The position numbers were made by a program, and so were the translations under genes. The notes beneath the pieces were generated by a model that was given only the letters and a program-made list of their open reading frames with translations, did no database searches and was not told the origin of the DNA. This document shows positions 23,654 to 35,711 of a stretch of DNA of 64,000 nt, one piece after another. The stretch lies in the NCBI GenBank assembly GCA_963920635.1, contig OY987308.1, positions 9,924,225 to 9,988,224 on the forward strand. Direction: 5' to 3'. Source of the stretch: Pseudeuparius sepicola (Eukaryota > Arthropoda > Insecta > Coleoptera > Anthribidae). The stretch's first letter is position 1. Each line of letters starts with the position of its first letter.

Positions 23654-24902
23654 AGGAAGTGGATATTTATACGTCCGACGTATATAAAAGTCAGTATACG
23701 TCTTGCGCATTGGCGAGTTGAGTCACGTGTGACTTCTTTGGACGTACATTTAACTCCGTACACGTCCGAAGTAAACTTATAAACTTATTTAGATACGTCG
23801 GAAGTGCATTTTTCTCAAGCATCTTTGCAATAAGTAGCGTATGCCCTACTTTTTGGGGGATAGTCGCTGCCGTATGAAAAAAGAAGGGTGGCAGTAGACA
23901 GCGATATGCGCTGCCTTACGAAAAAGAGGTGGTAATCATTTCCAATGGTGTAACCCGCCCCCGATTTTCTTGAAATTTTGGCTAGGTAGGTACCCCCTAT
24001 TTTCGCCCAACGTTCGGCGTTGTAACCATGTAACCCACCCCCGATTTTCTTGACATTTTGGCTACCCCCCGATATTCGCCGCGAATGTCAGGGGGTAGCC
24101 AAAATTTCTAGAAAATCGGGGGTGGGTTACACTATTGGAAATAATTACCACTGCATTTTTCATACCGCAGCGCCCATCGCCGAAGAAGGAGGGCATAGGC
24201 AATATAAGTTGGTAAGTTGGCATTAATGCAGCAAAAAAAGCAACCTGGTCAGTAACGAGCCCATTTGCACAATGAATAACTACTAATTACACGAACAAGA
24301 ACAACATAGATAATGGTAAAACTCATGAAACGTGTAAATACCCGCGAATATTTTCACTGCCCAAAGTTTGAACCCTTTTGAATGATCCGGAAAACCTTCA
24401 CTGTCACTTTCACAACACCGAAACAAAATTTGCCTGAGTCTGCCCCATAGATGCTGGCGCAATTGGCTAATTTTAACAAAGTACCAAAATGAAAGTGTTT
24501 CCATGACGTTTGAAATTATTATTAAAATGAGTTGTAGTCATAGTTATTTTTATTTGCAGCGGTATAATCGTGATTGGCAATAGGGTTGTTATTTTATTAT
24601 GTTCTTTTTTCGTATCACTTGGGTAACTTTTCACATCATAAATCAATGAGTGACGTCATTAACTGGTTGAGACACATATACCATTGTTATGCCCATAGTT
24701 AACAGAAAATTTCTAGGGATTTTGTGGAGACTGTCATCTGACAAAATCGCGACTTCTTACAGTAATCGGGGTATAAACAAGCCGATTCATCATCCATCGG
24801 ACAGTAGAAATAAGGTTATGTGTCATGTGACTCAATCCACCAATGAGAGCGCAAGACGTATACCGACTTTTATATACGTCGGACGTATAAATAGCCACTT
24901 CC
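23654..24902. mobile_element. 1.25-kb MITE with 8-bp target duplication
   Basis: TTTAAAAT at 23646-23653 and 24903-24910 flanks TIRs of about 80 bp (GGAAGTGG-TATTTATACGTC at the left, its complement at the right). The interior holds a palindrome at 23935-24165 and a ~550-bp block (24215-24770) repeated in inverse orientation at 19736-20310. There is no transposase. The ends match the insertion at 14760, so at least two copies of the family are in this window. Confidence 0.8.
23935..24165. repeat. Internal palindrome with CCCCCGATTTTCT arms
   Basis: GTAACCCGCCCCCGATTTTC and a second copy near 24030 face the complement GAAAATCGGGGGTGGGTTAC near 24110. The centre reads TTCGCCGCGAATGTCAGG. It probably is a smaller foldback nested in the MITE. 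Confidence 0.7.
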
Positions 24903-24910
24903 TTTAAAAT

Positions 24911-25835
24911 AATTCTAAAAAATGCGCCGCAGGTGAAATTTTTTAAAAATATGAAGAAAAATTACATTAAATTAGTCTTGGGAAATCCCATTATCTTCAA
25001 ATTTACAAGCTGGAGTGAATATTTTCAAATTCCGAAATGGGTTCGGTCCCGCCCTTCTAAATACGTTACTGATTGGATCACCCTGTGCCACCCTTGAGGT
25101 GCCACACCCAATAACGTTAATTTTAAGGCTTCAAAAAATAATGTATAGGTCTATCTACTGGTAATTTTGAATCATCTTTAATTCATTTAAGAAAAAACAT
25201 TATGAAAAAGTAGAGGTTTCCGAGTAGAAACCAGAGAAAAACTGTTGGGAATGTCTGCTATTTTGTGATGCAAGATTATTTACATAGTACATATTATAAC
25301 GAAACAACAATACACTGGATGAATAACAAAATAAAAGTCTGGAGTCTGGCACAGCAAAAGTACATTCTCCGACGCCCGTCTTGTCTCTCTTTCTCTCGGC
25401 AGCAGGCACGGTGTGTTCGCTCTCGCTTGCGCGTTTAAATTTCAGTCGGATTTTGTGGGTGCACAAGGCGCAAGATTCCGCAAAAGCAAGCGATTCGTCG
25501 AAACTGGTGAATTTAAAAAGGCACGTGCGGTGTTCCCCGTGTTGCGTAACGTTGCGTTATCATAATGTTAGATCTATTTTGTTTACGAGAAGCATATTTT
25601 CGCACATCCTTTACATCCCCTAGTTACGTCTATATCCCTTTGATGTTATTGTTGGGTAGGCCTTAAGCCTCACCTTAAGCTGTATTTGTAGATTGACATA
25701 ATGTAACCATAATGCAACCGTAACGTAGTGTTAATGTAAAGAGCAGGATTTTCAATTTATAGATGCATTCCATTACGTTTGACGCATGCACAATATGATA
25801 ATGGCGCATGCACTTTACGCTGTGGATATTAGCTG
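24911..25835. other. No gene recognised; CpG/GAGA-rich patch
   Basis: 25360-25560 is CpG-rich with CTCTCTTTCTCTC (GAGA-type) sequence and GCGCGTTTAAATTTC; it may be a promoter fragment. Open frames of 80-88 codons on both strands overlap there and show no domain. 25620-25740 has several TAACGTA/GTAACC motifs like those at 58970-59130. Confidence 0.35.
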
Positions 25836-26283
25836 CCCAGATAACACGGAATATATTTAGAAGTGCTCACGAAGTACTTGTCATGAGCAATAAAGTACTT
25901 GTAAAGTACACACAAAAGCATTTCACAAGTACCTCGGTGTCCGCCCAGAAAGTGCTTCTAAAGTTCAAATTCATGAGCACATTTCAAGTGCTTCAGATGT
26001 AGTAGTTGAATAGGACAAGCACATATGTGTCCAAAGTCAAGCACATTTTAAGTGCTTTTGAAGCGCATCAAGTGCTTCATATTATATGCATTTAATGCAG
26101 TTTAGATGTACTTCAAGACACAGTGTATTTTGTGCTTTTTAAGTGCGTCCTTGGAGTGCTTCTTATCCATCTTCCTTGTTTCAATATATGCACATATTAG
26201 GCGATTTCTATTAGTCACTTTTTATGTACTCCTTGGAAGTACTTATAGTGTTGGTGGGTTTTAATTTTGTCCAAATATACATA
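25836..26283. mobile_element. Octamer-rich terminus of a large DNA transposon
   Basis: CCCAGATAACA at 25836 resembles the CCCAAATAGCA terminus at 1339. The next 400 bp hold seven exact AAGTRCTT octamers (25872, 25893, 25950, 25986, 26050, 26070, 26237) and several near matches such as AAGCGCAT and GATGTACTTCAAG. Chance expectation for these octamers in 400 bp is far below one. The spacing to the DUF4806 last exon, once nested elements are removed, is about 1.1 kb against about 0.95 kb in the satellite insertion, which supports a single family. The 64-codon frame here is not a gene. Confidence 0.55.
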
Positions 26284-27016
26284 CAGTGTCTCACATAAGA
26301 GTGAAACAACCCTATAACTTCTTTAATTTTTAATCAACCAGAACGAAATTTTTACCAAAGGTAGATGGCATCATTGCCTACTTATTTCCAAAAAAATTGT
26401 TGCCTACTCGAAAGTCAAAGCCACCTGCGATGCTACAATCGAGGCTAAAAATCCGAAAGTCATATTAGGCATTTTTTTTCAAAAAAATTTACTAGAAAAA
26501 GTTGTTCAGAATCGATTCAGAACCCTAAATCCAAAATTTTGTCAAAATCAAAAAATATTAATTAAAAAAAAAAATTAAATTCCAAAAACAGCAATGTCAT
26601 AATTTTCTGCGTTTAGAAAAGTGTGCCATGGAAGTTTTGAATGCAAGTTGTTTTCATAAAGTAATTATTTTAAAATAAAAGGTACAAAACAAATTTTAAA
26701 AATTTATTTTTAAATTTTTTACTTTTATTTTATTTATTTCATATTTTTTGATTTTGACAAAATTTTGTTTTTAGGGTTCTGAATCGATTCTGAACAACTT
26801 TTTCTAGTAAATTTTTTTGAAAAAAATGCCTAATATGACTTTTGGATTTTTAGCCTCGTTTGTGGCATCGCAGGTGGCTTTGACTTTGGAGTAGGCAACT
26901 AATTTTTTGGAAATAAGTAGGCAACAATGCCATCTACCTTTGGTAAAAATTTCGTTCTGGTCGGTTAAAAATTAAAGAAATTATAGGGTTGTTTCACTCT
27001 TAAGTGAGACACTCTG
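26284..27016. mobile_element. 733-bp foldback MITE
   Basis: CAGTGTCTCACATAAGAGTG at the left is mirrored by CACTCTTAAGTGAGACACTCTG at the right with TA outside each end (26282-26283, 27017-27018). The arms extend about 290 bp with few mismatches and the central ~150 bp is AT-rich. No coding content. Confidence 0.92.
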
Positions 27017-27607
27017 TATATAGGCAGCACCTAAGGTGCCTAAAAAATGCAATCGCTATTATAATTAGCAATGACTAGTGGTTTGTGTTGCTCTTATACA
27101 AGAAAAAGATAGCGATTACAATTTTTTCATGGGTTGGATGCAGCCAATATGTGTATTTTTACGAATTAATCCAAAATAAAATACAATATTTGCACAAAAT
27201 TACACTCACCTGCTTTGGGTCGGTCTAATTTGCTGATAAGCAGAATTATGCTTATTGGAACCATTGTTAGAGATTATTTATGACATGGAAGACTAGAGTG
27301 ATCCCGTAGACTTCCCCCACAGCTGGAGGGAAAGTGAACAAATCTTAAGGTGTGGGGGGCTACACAATGTGAACAGTAAAGAAAATGTATAATTTTCGCA
27401 ATCTGTGTTTATACAGCAGAAGCAAATTTTCCTTAACTATCCATTAGATTATTAATAAATCAACATCTTATTCGAAATGGTGAATTATGTCGACGGATCA
27501 GCAGAATTCTGCTGATCAACATATTAGACGAACCCACCTGATTTAAATCGTTTCCTAAGGCATAGGTATCTTTATTTTGTTCTGGACGTATTTCAAAATA
27601 GGGTATA
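27017..27607. other. Unassigned interior of the large transposon
   Basis: Contains a perfect 22-bp palindrome at 27496-27517 centred on GAATTC. A short minus-strand frame MVPISIILLISKLDRPKAG ends at a GTGAGT donor near 27208; this is too little to call an exon. Confidence 0.4.
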
Positions 27608-29517
27608 CAGTGTGACCCATTTGTTTTGGGGTCAGTCTGTAAAAAGTGTATCAATCGTGCGATTTGGCTGATTTTTTTTTTAATTGTAGAGCTCGATGAA
27701 CTGCACATTTTGAACAAAAATTGCCTGGTTCGCATAAAATCCAAAGCCTACTATGACCGTTTTTATGAGCAAAATTTTAAGAAACCATATTAGCGTTTTT
27801 TTTTGAAAAAATCTGTGTGCGCCAATGGATTGAGCACCCCTCGAAATGGGTATGTACAAAATTTCATCAAAATATTTCAAGTAATAACGATTTTGTAGAA
27901 AAATTAAAAATGCAGCCAAGGTACGTCTTTATTTTCAAAAATTCAAAGTTGGCCATGGAAAATAATTGAATTGTTTACTTTTATTAAGTGTCAAACTGTC
28001 TAAATTGAGTTCAGAAATTGTTTGTGCTCAATACAATTAATTATCATAATTATGGAATATTTAAGCATAAGAGACAAAATAGAAATTGTTCGACTCGTGG
28101 GCGACAACGAGCGCTCGGCAGCAGAAGCTGCGGCCGAATTTAACAATAGATACCCAGGTAGATCAGTGAGTCGAAGTACTGTACAACGTATAAACAATAT
28201 TTTTGATGAAACTGGATCGATTTCTAAAAATTTATTAAAAACTAGGCAAAATGGACGCCGTGGACTTGAACTTGGACAATCCTTGAAATAGTGTTCGAAC
28301 GGCTAGTTTAGACCTTCATATACCCAGAGAGAGTATAAGGAGATGTTTGAGACAAAACAAAATAAAACCGTTTAAGCCAAAATTTTTGCACACCCTGGAA
28401 CCAGGAGATGAGGAGAGAAGATTAGAATTTTGCTATTGGCTGCAAGATGAATATCTCCATAATGGCAACTTTTTAAATGAAATTTTATTCACCGACGAAG
28501 CCACGTTTACTACAAATGGTGTAGTATCAAGTCAAAACTGCCGTCACTGGTCAGCTGAAAATCCAGAGTTTATAATAAATGCAAGGAGACAATATTCACA
28601 AAAAATTAACGTTTGGTGTGGAATACTACGCGACAGAATAATTGGCCCATTTTTCTTTGAAGGGAATTTGAATGCGGCTGGCTTCTTGAATTTTCTAGAA
28701 ATTGAATTTAGAAATGCTTTAGATGAGTTACCATTAAGATACCGTTTAAATTTAAAGTTACAGTTAGATGGCAGTCCTATTCATAATGCTCGTTTAATCA
28801 GAAACTGGCTAGATAATAATTTTGAAAACTGTTGGATAGGGCGAAATAGTCCTTTCTGTGAGTGGCCACCGAGATCTCCGGACTTAACTCCTTTAGATTT
28901 TTTTCTTTGGGGTACACTTAAGCAAAATGTTTATAAGTCAAGACCCCATAATTTACAAGAACTGCAAGCTAGGATAAACCGTAGTTGTGAGGAAATTACT
29001 CCACAGCAAATACGAAATGTAATTTTGAATGTACGCAAGAGGAACGACAAATGCATTGTAGAAAATGGAGGCTTGGTAGAAGTTACAAAAATTTTATAAT
29101 TTTAATTGTTTTTATGTTTTGTGTTTATAAGCATAAGGTTGTATTATTACAATTCAATTATTTTCCATGGCCAACTTTGAATTTTTGAAAATAAAGACGT
29201 ACCTTGGCTGCATTTTTAATTTTTCTACAAAATCGTTATTACTTGAAATATTTTGATGAAATTTTGTACATACCCATTTCGAGGGGTGCTCAATCCATTG
29301 GCGCACACAGATTTTTTCAAAAAAAAAACGCTAATATGGTTTCTTAAAATTTTGCTCATAAAAACGGTCATAGTAGGCTTTGGATTTTATGCGAACCAGG
29401 CAATTTTTGTTCAAAATGTGCAGTTCATCGAGCTCTACAATTTAAAAAAAAAATCAGCCAAATCGCACGATTGATACACTTTTTACAGACTGACCCCAAA
29501 ACAAATGGGTCACACTG
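27608..29517 (+). mobile_element. Mariner-like element, copy 1 (1910 bp)
   Basis: TA-flanked (27606-27607, 29518-29519) with TIRs of about 367 bp starting CAGTGTGACCCATTTG. It is nearly identical to copy 2 at 38527-40467, with only a handful of single-base differences plus one ~31-bp net deletion at about 28266 inside the transposase. It is nested between the octamer-rich terminus and the DUF4806 gene of the large element. Confidence 0.96.
28052..29099 (+). pseudogene. Mariner-like transposase, frameshifted
   Basis: Starts MEYLSIRDKIEIVRLVG as in copy 2 and reads an N-terminal helix-turn-helix region to about 28262. There a deletion/rearrangement of about 31 bp replaces the segment LVENNNQILQYFSDNP and shifts the frame, ending the first frame at 28291. 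The rest (from about 28347) continues in another frame through the catalytic motifs FTDEATF, QLDGSPIH and PPRSPDLTPLDFF to the stop at 29099. It cannot encode a full transposase but is otherwise almost unchanged, so the damage is recent. Confidence 0.93.
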
Positions 29518-30255
29518 TATATACCTATCTATAAATCATCACATGATATTATTTAAGAACATATTTATTAGGTACTTATTGGGTTTATTTTTGGCACACA
29601 AACATTACGAAGATACAATTTTACTATATCTTCAACTTCTTTTTCTGTGGCGTTTCTTGATAGCGGGTTTCTTCGAACACAAACTAAAAGAAAAAATACA
29701 AATATTAGGTATTTCATAATCGTTGTTCTGAAAAATGTGTTTTGGCTGAGAATATAATTATAATATATCAACGAATTGCCAAAGTTGTCAAAAATGTACA
29801 AAGCCTAGGTACTCTGAAAGAAGTGACCCTGAAATAAACTTTTCACACAAGTTTCTGTGACTTTTATAACATATTTAAGTGCCAGTCATAACAGTCGGTT
29901 TCTAGATTCTCAGATTTGAATAATTTAATAACATTTACAGCTGAACGCAGCTCGTAAAATTGGTACAAAAGGTTACGGCTTCACAATGAGTTCTGCCCTT
30001 TTTTAATTTGCAAAAGTTCCATCAGTTTGGAACAAGATCAGTAAAGTAAAACATCTTTTTTCATTTTATGTTATTTTTTGTTTTAAATATGTATGTAAAA
30101 ATGTTATATGATTATTAATTAACCATCGTAAAAAAAAACTTACTTTCGTTGCCTTATTTTAAGCATTATAAATCACATTTCATTATTAAACAATTAAATA
30201 TTTGATTTAAATTTTATAATGGCTACCTTGACCCAACCATTGAAACAAATATACA

Positions 30256-30375
30256 GTTCTTAAGACAAATCTTGAGCTCTGCGTCATAATGTTTGCCTTT
30301 GTCCGACTGATTAATATCCATGTGTCGGACAAAGGCAAACATTGTGACACAGGGCTCAAGATTTGTGTTAAGAAC
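30256..30375. repeat. 120-bp hairpin in a DUF4806 intron
   Basis: GTTCTTAAGACAAATCTTGA is mirrored by TCAAGATTTGTGTTAAGAAC, and GTTTGCCTTTGTCCGAC by GTCGGACAAAGGCAAAC, around a ~20-bp loop. It probably is a small MITE; no clear target duplication was seen. Confidence 0.85.
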
Positions 30376-31914
30376 TTTAATATGATAGGTGCCTACTTAC
30401 CAAGAATTAATTTTCTTATATTTGCATATGTTGAAAAATTTACTTTGTTGTTTCGGCCGGTCCAATGATATTCTTTACTAAATTGTTATATAACAATTTT
30501 CCTAATATTCTACGTGTTGTATCGACAGTATCTTTACCTCCTACAACTTGAAACATTGCACACTAGAACAAAATTGTTAATTAGTTATCCATTCAACACA
30601 CTTATTCTTGTTGTTTTTGTTTTTTGCTGTAAAAATATTAAAATTTTGAGCCCATGAATTTCCTTTCTCAAAAAATTATGGAATCATTTGACAACATTTA
30701 ACAATTTTATCCAGGAGCATATATTAAAAAAAAAAACGATTCTTTACCAGAGGGCATTTTTTATTAGGTACTTACTGTGGAGCGAAATACAGTTTCTTTT
30801 TCCATAGACCTCTCTAGAGTGTCAAGATCATCCAACGTTAAACAACATTTAAATTTTTCAGCTAGATTAACTTCTGGATTGCTCGAATTCTGACTACGAA
30901 GCAGAAGATATTTTATATCATCTGCCAAGGTTTCTATCCTTGTCAAAATCTTTGTAAGCAATTCTGTAATAAAAGTAGGTAGGATTATTACGAGTTATTA
31001 TATTATCAAAGACCATATTGATATAGACCGGAAGCCTCCATGTTAAAAGTGTCCACTCGATATGCCTGTAGACCAAATTTTAACATGGGAAACATCCACA
31101 GTTTACTGTCATAAAGAAATTTCAATTGAAAGTATGAACTAAGTACTTAACTAAGAAATATTACATACGATTTTCTGACTTAATATGTACTCGTATATTT
31201 TTGCGAAACATTTGGTGTAAAAGGCCGAGTTTTGGCCAATGCTTCTGACGGTCTATGCATGACATGTTCTTTGCTATCATCATTTATCGATAAGTTTTTA
31301 TTTTTTATAATCAATGCTCATTAGGTAACCTAATATTGCTAAAGTAATTTCTAAGGTACTCGTGTTGTACAATTATATTTACCTTCATTTTTTTTACACC
31401 CTGAACAGCTTGAGTTTGCAAACAAGCCACCACTAGAGGTGGTTTCAACTACTATTGGATGTGAGAGTGCCTCATGTAACACATTTTCATGATCACCTAA
31501 GTCGTGATATTCTGAACTATATTCCTGTATTTTCTGATATAGAGGTGGTAATAATTGTGGCAAATCGTCACTAGAATCATAAGAGTCCAGTTCAAACTCC
31601 TTAAATTTGGAATTCTTTTTTTTTAATTTTTTTTTTGGTGGAAGAATCATAATTATTGTGGTTTCATCTTCGGTCTGTGATACACTGGACAGGTTTTGTA
31701 AAAGTTTCATTCAGCATGAACATAAATTAAAAAAAAAGCAGTATGTATTATTTTTTGTACATTAATATATTATGTAGGTACCATATACACAAACGGTTCT
31801 TTATTTTCTAGAAAAGTGGATAACCTGCAGGAAATTTCAGATGTCTATGATTCCAGAAGAGAAATTTCCAAACGTGGTGCATTTTATATGCGACCGTTAT
31901 AACCATAATATATT

Positions 31915-31968
31915 TATTAGCACAGACCTATATAGCTTCGCGAAGCTATATATAGGTCTGTGCTAATA
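31915..31968. repeat. 54-bp near-perfect palindrome without a loop
   Basis: The left half 31915-31940 and right half 31941-31968 are exact reverse complements apart from a two-base TA insertion. The centre is CTTCGCGAAG. It lies in the intron between the first two DUF4806 exons. Confidence 0.95.
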
Positions 31969-32504
31969 GCAATTATTAATGAATCTATGGTGATAACTAA
32001 TTCCTTTATGCCCGGTTCTGGTTGCCAAGCAAGCAGACACTTGCGAATTAGTGTAAGTTTGCTAGTTCTGTTTTCGACATTCAATCGAGTGAAAGATAGA
32101 AAAAGAGATAGAGATATGATGAAAGTAAATCAATCTGCTTGAAAGCACTCTTTTGCATGGTAACCCTACACATGAGCAATAAGATTTGTCTCGTAGTTAA
32201 ATGCAGAAAAAAGCAGTTAAACATGAATGAAAGGCCAAATGAAGTATCACAATATTGATAAAAAAACTTACTTGACATATATTTTGTCTTTATCCTACAT
32301 TTTTTACTTTTCTCTATATCAATTTCGGAATGGCCTATTACAAGCTTCCTAAATTTTGCATCATTGCAATACTGCGGCCAATAACAATATTCTCACTCAT
32401 CAGATCCACCTCCTTTAATTATCCAGGTACTGGATATAATTCCCACTGGGTAAAGGCCTTCATTATTTGCTTCCTCTAAAAATTCAACCACAGCATACTG
32501 TGCA

Positions 32505-33609
32505 CTAAAATTAAAATAAGCCAGTATTATTTTTGCACATTAACATAATAACGTGTAGGCACAAAATTCACAATAATTATTATCAAACTTGGCAGATACA
32601 AGGATCGTTTTCTATTCAGAACCAGTTCTGACCTGCTAACTCTGAATATGACTGGTTGAAGATAATTCCAGAACTTAAATTGACCAATCACAATCATAGT
32701 ATAGTCCACCTTACCAGAGAATACGAGCCTCAAGAATGCGAGTAAAAAATTTCGAATGTTGCCAAACTTCCAAATATAATTCTCTTTAGGAAATATAATA
32801 AACCAAAGCCATTACGCTAGTGCACCAGAATTGTACAGGTATTTTTTGCGATCCGGCAACGCCTAGCAAGCCCATGCAGTAAAGATTCATCCTGCAATCA
32901 GTATTCCAAGCTGAATATTTCTTAGAGCGACTGGCGGTCTCAAATATCACGAACACTAGTCTTCGCCTCATAGCCGTGCACGAAGGGAGACAATTTGAGT
33001 TTTGCGATGTTAGTATAGTGGTTGTATAATGACCAATGTCCGCGGAAAGACCATACATAGCCAAGCCAGGGAAATTATCGCAAATGTAATAAGGGTTTGC
33101 GATGAGGAGGCAACTAATAACGCTTTCAAATTACTTATTTTATCAGACTCCTCAACTGACTACCAAAATTGTCACCACGCCTGTGGCGGCAGCAATTTTA
33201 TGGCCTATTCACGCGTTTTTTATTTTACTTCCCCTCTGCGTCTCTAGCTTTCTCTCCTATGTTTTACTATAATATTTGAGGTAATATTGGCTTGGAACTG
33301 ATTCTGAAAAGAATGCAAACAAATGTCTAATATTTTATGGAGAATTCAGGAGATAAAACAAATTTAAAAAAATAGTGTCGTCAAACTTGTCAATCTAAGA
33401 TTTCGAAATTGACTGATGAATAATATAATTTACTACAGTCGGTAATTTATAAGTTTCTATCAAACCAAAGTTAATAAATTAATATTACCCAGGAGTATAT
33501 TCTTTATGCTTGTACAAAATGTATTATTATACAGCTTCGCCCTTCGATACTTATACAAAATTATTAAATAAAAAAATAAAATTACCTTGTGAATAAAACA
33601 TTATTGGAA
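32505..33609. other. Spacer between the two genes of the large element
   Basis: Mostly unassigned. On the plus strand 33029-33140 reads GKTIHSQAREIIANVIRVCDEE, a motif I associate with N-termini of some insect transposase-like repeat proteins, but it is isolated and has no following exon. A 92-codon minus-strand frame overlaps it (32786-33064) with no recognised domain. Confidence 0.4.
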
Positions 33610-35711
33610 TTATTTTAGGGTAATTTTCTCAACTGAATGGGACAAGGCAAAACAAATAAATTTATCCTTTTGGGCTGTCCGAAGAAGAACTCCTTTATGG
33701 CGGATTTTATCCACTGGTGCCAAAATCTGAGCCTTTATATCAATTTGCACCCTGTACTTAAATACCAAGTCACTAGAAGTAGGATACTGTGCAAATGGCT
33801 CGATGATAGAAACTGGATTACCAATACAAAATATATCTGTCTTGTTTGTAGCAAAACATAATATTTTAATTATATTACCATTGTCAAAAAAAGCCCAGTT
33901 GTTTCCGACCTTTATAGAAAAAAAGCCATCTTTATAGTAGTATCTTGAATAAAAAAAGTGATTCTGTATATTAAATCTAGTTGTGTCAACATCGACAGTC
34001 TCTACAGACACTTCGTAATCTGAAATTTTTGGAGGGCCACATCTATTATTACTTCCAATTTCTTTGTACCTTCTTACTACTTGTGAAAGAGGCAAACTTG
34101 GCTACCTCAAAAGTCTTTTTAGTCGTCCTAAATAATTCTCAAATTCAAAGCAACTTAGGCATTCTAATGTACCAAATCTTGTAGCCTGTTCAGATAAGTG
34201 AATTAAACACTGAGTGTTGTAAGTGCAAAAAGTTTTTCCACATAACTTGATTGAATGTTTTACAAAACACTTTCTCAGCATAATTGTTGAACCGTTTATT
34301 TAAATCTGCATTTAACAAAATTATCATGGCATAAGATAATATCATAAAATTCCCATAGATCGAATTTGGCATATGTGCCTTCAAAACTATCGGTCCTACA
34401 TACAAAAGGAATTGTCTAAATTCTGTTGCCTTCCAATGTTCTAGTTCGGACAATAAATTTGGTTTCCTATTAAATTCTACAGACCAATAAGGTTTCAGCT
34501 TAGATATGCCAGTATTTATATTCTTTATATTTAAATGTGTAATGCCATATCCCCTGCCATTGTCTCTCCATAGAAATAGCAATTTATGCATAACACCTAA
34601 ACAGACGCAATGCATATAATCTAATGGAAAGTTTGATATCATCCCATTACATTCACCTTTATGATGGTCATCATTTGCTCTAGCAGAAAATAAAATATCG
34701 GTTCTCAATGGAGAGTTCAAATCACAAAAAGTCATCCTACCATCAATATGTTCTCCTCGTGTAAGGCAGAAGTCACATCCACTGTAGGCGTTGTGCCCCT
34801 TGACATTTTTTATGAATGATCTAGCTGGTGAATCACAACAGAATGCTCCAATAGAGACAGAAACTCTGCCATTTTTTGTAACAAATCTATTTTCTAAGTG
34901 TTTAGATCATGTGAAAAGTCTTTCAAATAATCATTCAACAGAGGCTTGGTCTCTCCAATATAAATGGCTACAATAAATTGAGGTTTTACAAAACCTTCAA
35001 TTTTACATAAAATAGGCCAAAATTGCTTTCTTGAATTCCTATGTATCGGAAGTCCATCTACATTGAAAAAAAGCTTATACTATCAACATTTTTGTCAACT
35101 TGAGAAAAATATATTTCTAGTCCATGACGTAAACCAAAGTAATGAAACTGGTCTGAACTTTTCATGTCTTGTATACTTATAATTGTTGTCGTTCTTGGTG
35201 TTTCAAACAATGTTTGAGCATCCCGTGGCAAATTATTCAACTTAGGTTTTTTCTTGAACCACGTTAGCAACTCGGTGATTGCACAGTGTGGAATATTATA
35301 AGTCTTTCCCCAATTCCTGAGGAATGTAATGGCAGACTTATCATTTCTGGTATTTTCGTTAATTTTGTCTATTTCCTCCAGTAAAATATCATCATTTACT
35401 GTATCAATCACTATTTCTGGATATGAGGGTTGATTGACTGGTTGACACATAACGGAACCAGGCATAATATGTATGCTGGAACTACTGGAAGAATCCGGAG
35501 TATCATCTGTATTGAAAAAGTTAGTGGTTGGTGAACAAGCTTGTTCTATTTTGCCGCTGGATTGATTTTGTGAACTTTGTATATCATCTAGTGTTGCAGA
35601 AACTGCCCTATTAATTTTCCGTCTATGATGCCTGTCGGATAAACGTCGGTAAATGGGCTGTTGGAGTTGTGCTAAAATGGTTTTGCCATTTCTGCAAATG
35701 AAACATGGCAA
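33610..35711 (-). pseudogene. Transposase of the DUF4806-linked element, frameshifted
   Basis: A tnp2/CACTA-like transposase as judged from DYMHCVCLGVMHKLLFLW and the overall family pattern; the superfamily call is tentative. Reading 5' to 3' on the minus strand: the first piece 35711-35058 (true exon start probably at 35691, after an acceptor) has a basic N-terminus, a Ser-rich linker and YFGLRHGLEIYFSQ. A one-base error in a T7 run then shifts into NVDGLPIHRNSRKQFWPIL. A second shift follows near 34905, before a Cys-rich SGCDFCLTRGEH segment. The piece 34735-34190 ends at a third shift near 34240, leading to LIHLSEQATRFG and FENYLGRLKRL. A TAG precedes PLSQVVRRYKEI, and the last piece runs to 33610. 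At least three frameshifts and one stop make it inactive. Confidence 0.75.

Larger units (their letters stand above)
29568..32504 (-). pseudogene. DUF4806-domain protein gene, five exons, one stop
   Basis: Minus-strand exons with GT-AG borders are 32272-32504, 31383-31684, 30776-30963, 30444-30562 and 29568-29683. Exon 1 reads AQYAVVEFLEEANNEG...GLYPVG, then a TGA after GGGSDE, then EYCYWPQYCND; this is the N-terminal module usual in these proteins. Exon 2 is acidic/lysine-rich (PPKKKLKKKNSKFKEFEL). Exons 3-5 form the DUF4806 domain (LTKILTRIETLADDIKYLLL; FQVVGGKDTVDTTRRILGKL; RRNPLSRNATEKEVEDIVKL). Function of the domain is unknown; it is common in arthropod transposon-rich genomes. It lies downstream of, and on the same strand as, the transposase pseudogene, which suggests a two-gene element. 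The in-frame TGA argues for a dead copy. A 5' exon with the start codon was not identified. Confidence 0.75.

Noticed and set aside
27209..27264. Possible 5' exon MVPISIILLISKLDRPKAG with GTGAGT donor
   Set aside because: A 19-codon hydrophobic stretch with no downstream acceptor or exon to join is too weak.
27680..27919. 79-codon frames in mariner TIRs (also 38570-38839, 29253-29474, 40202-40501)
   Set aside because: They lie in the TIRs of copies 1 and 2 and reflect repeat identity, not genes.
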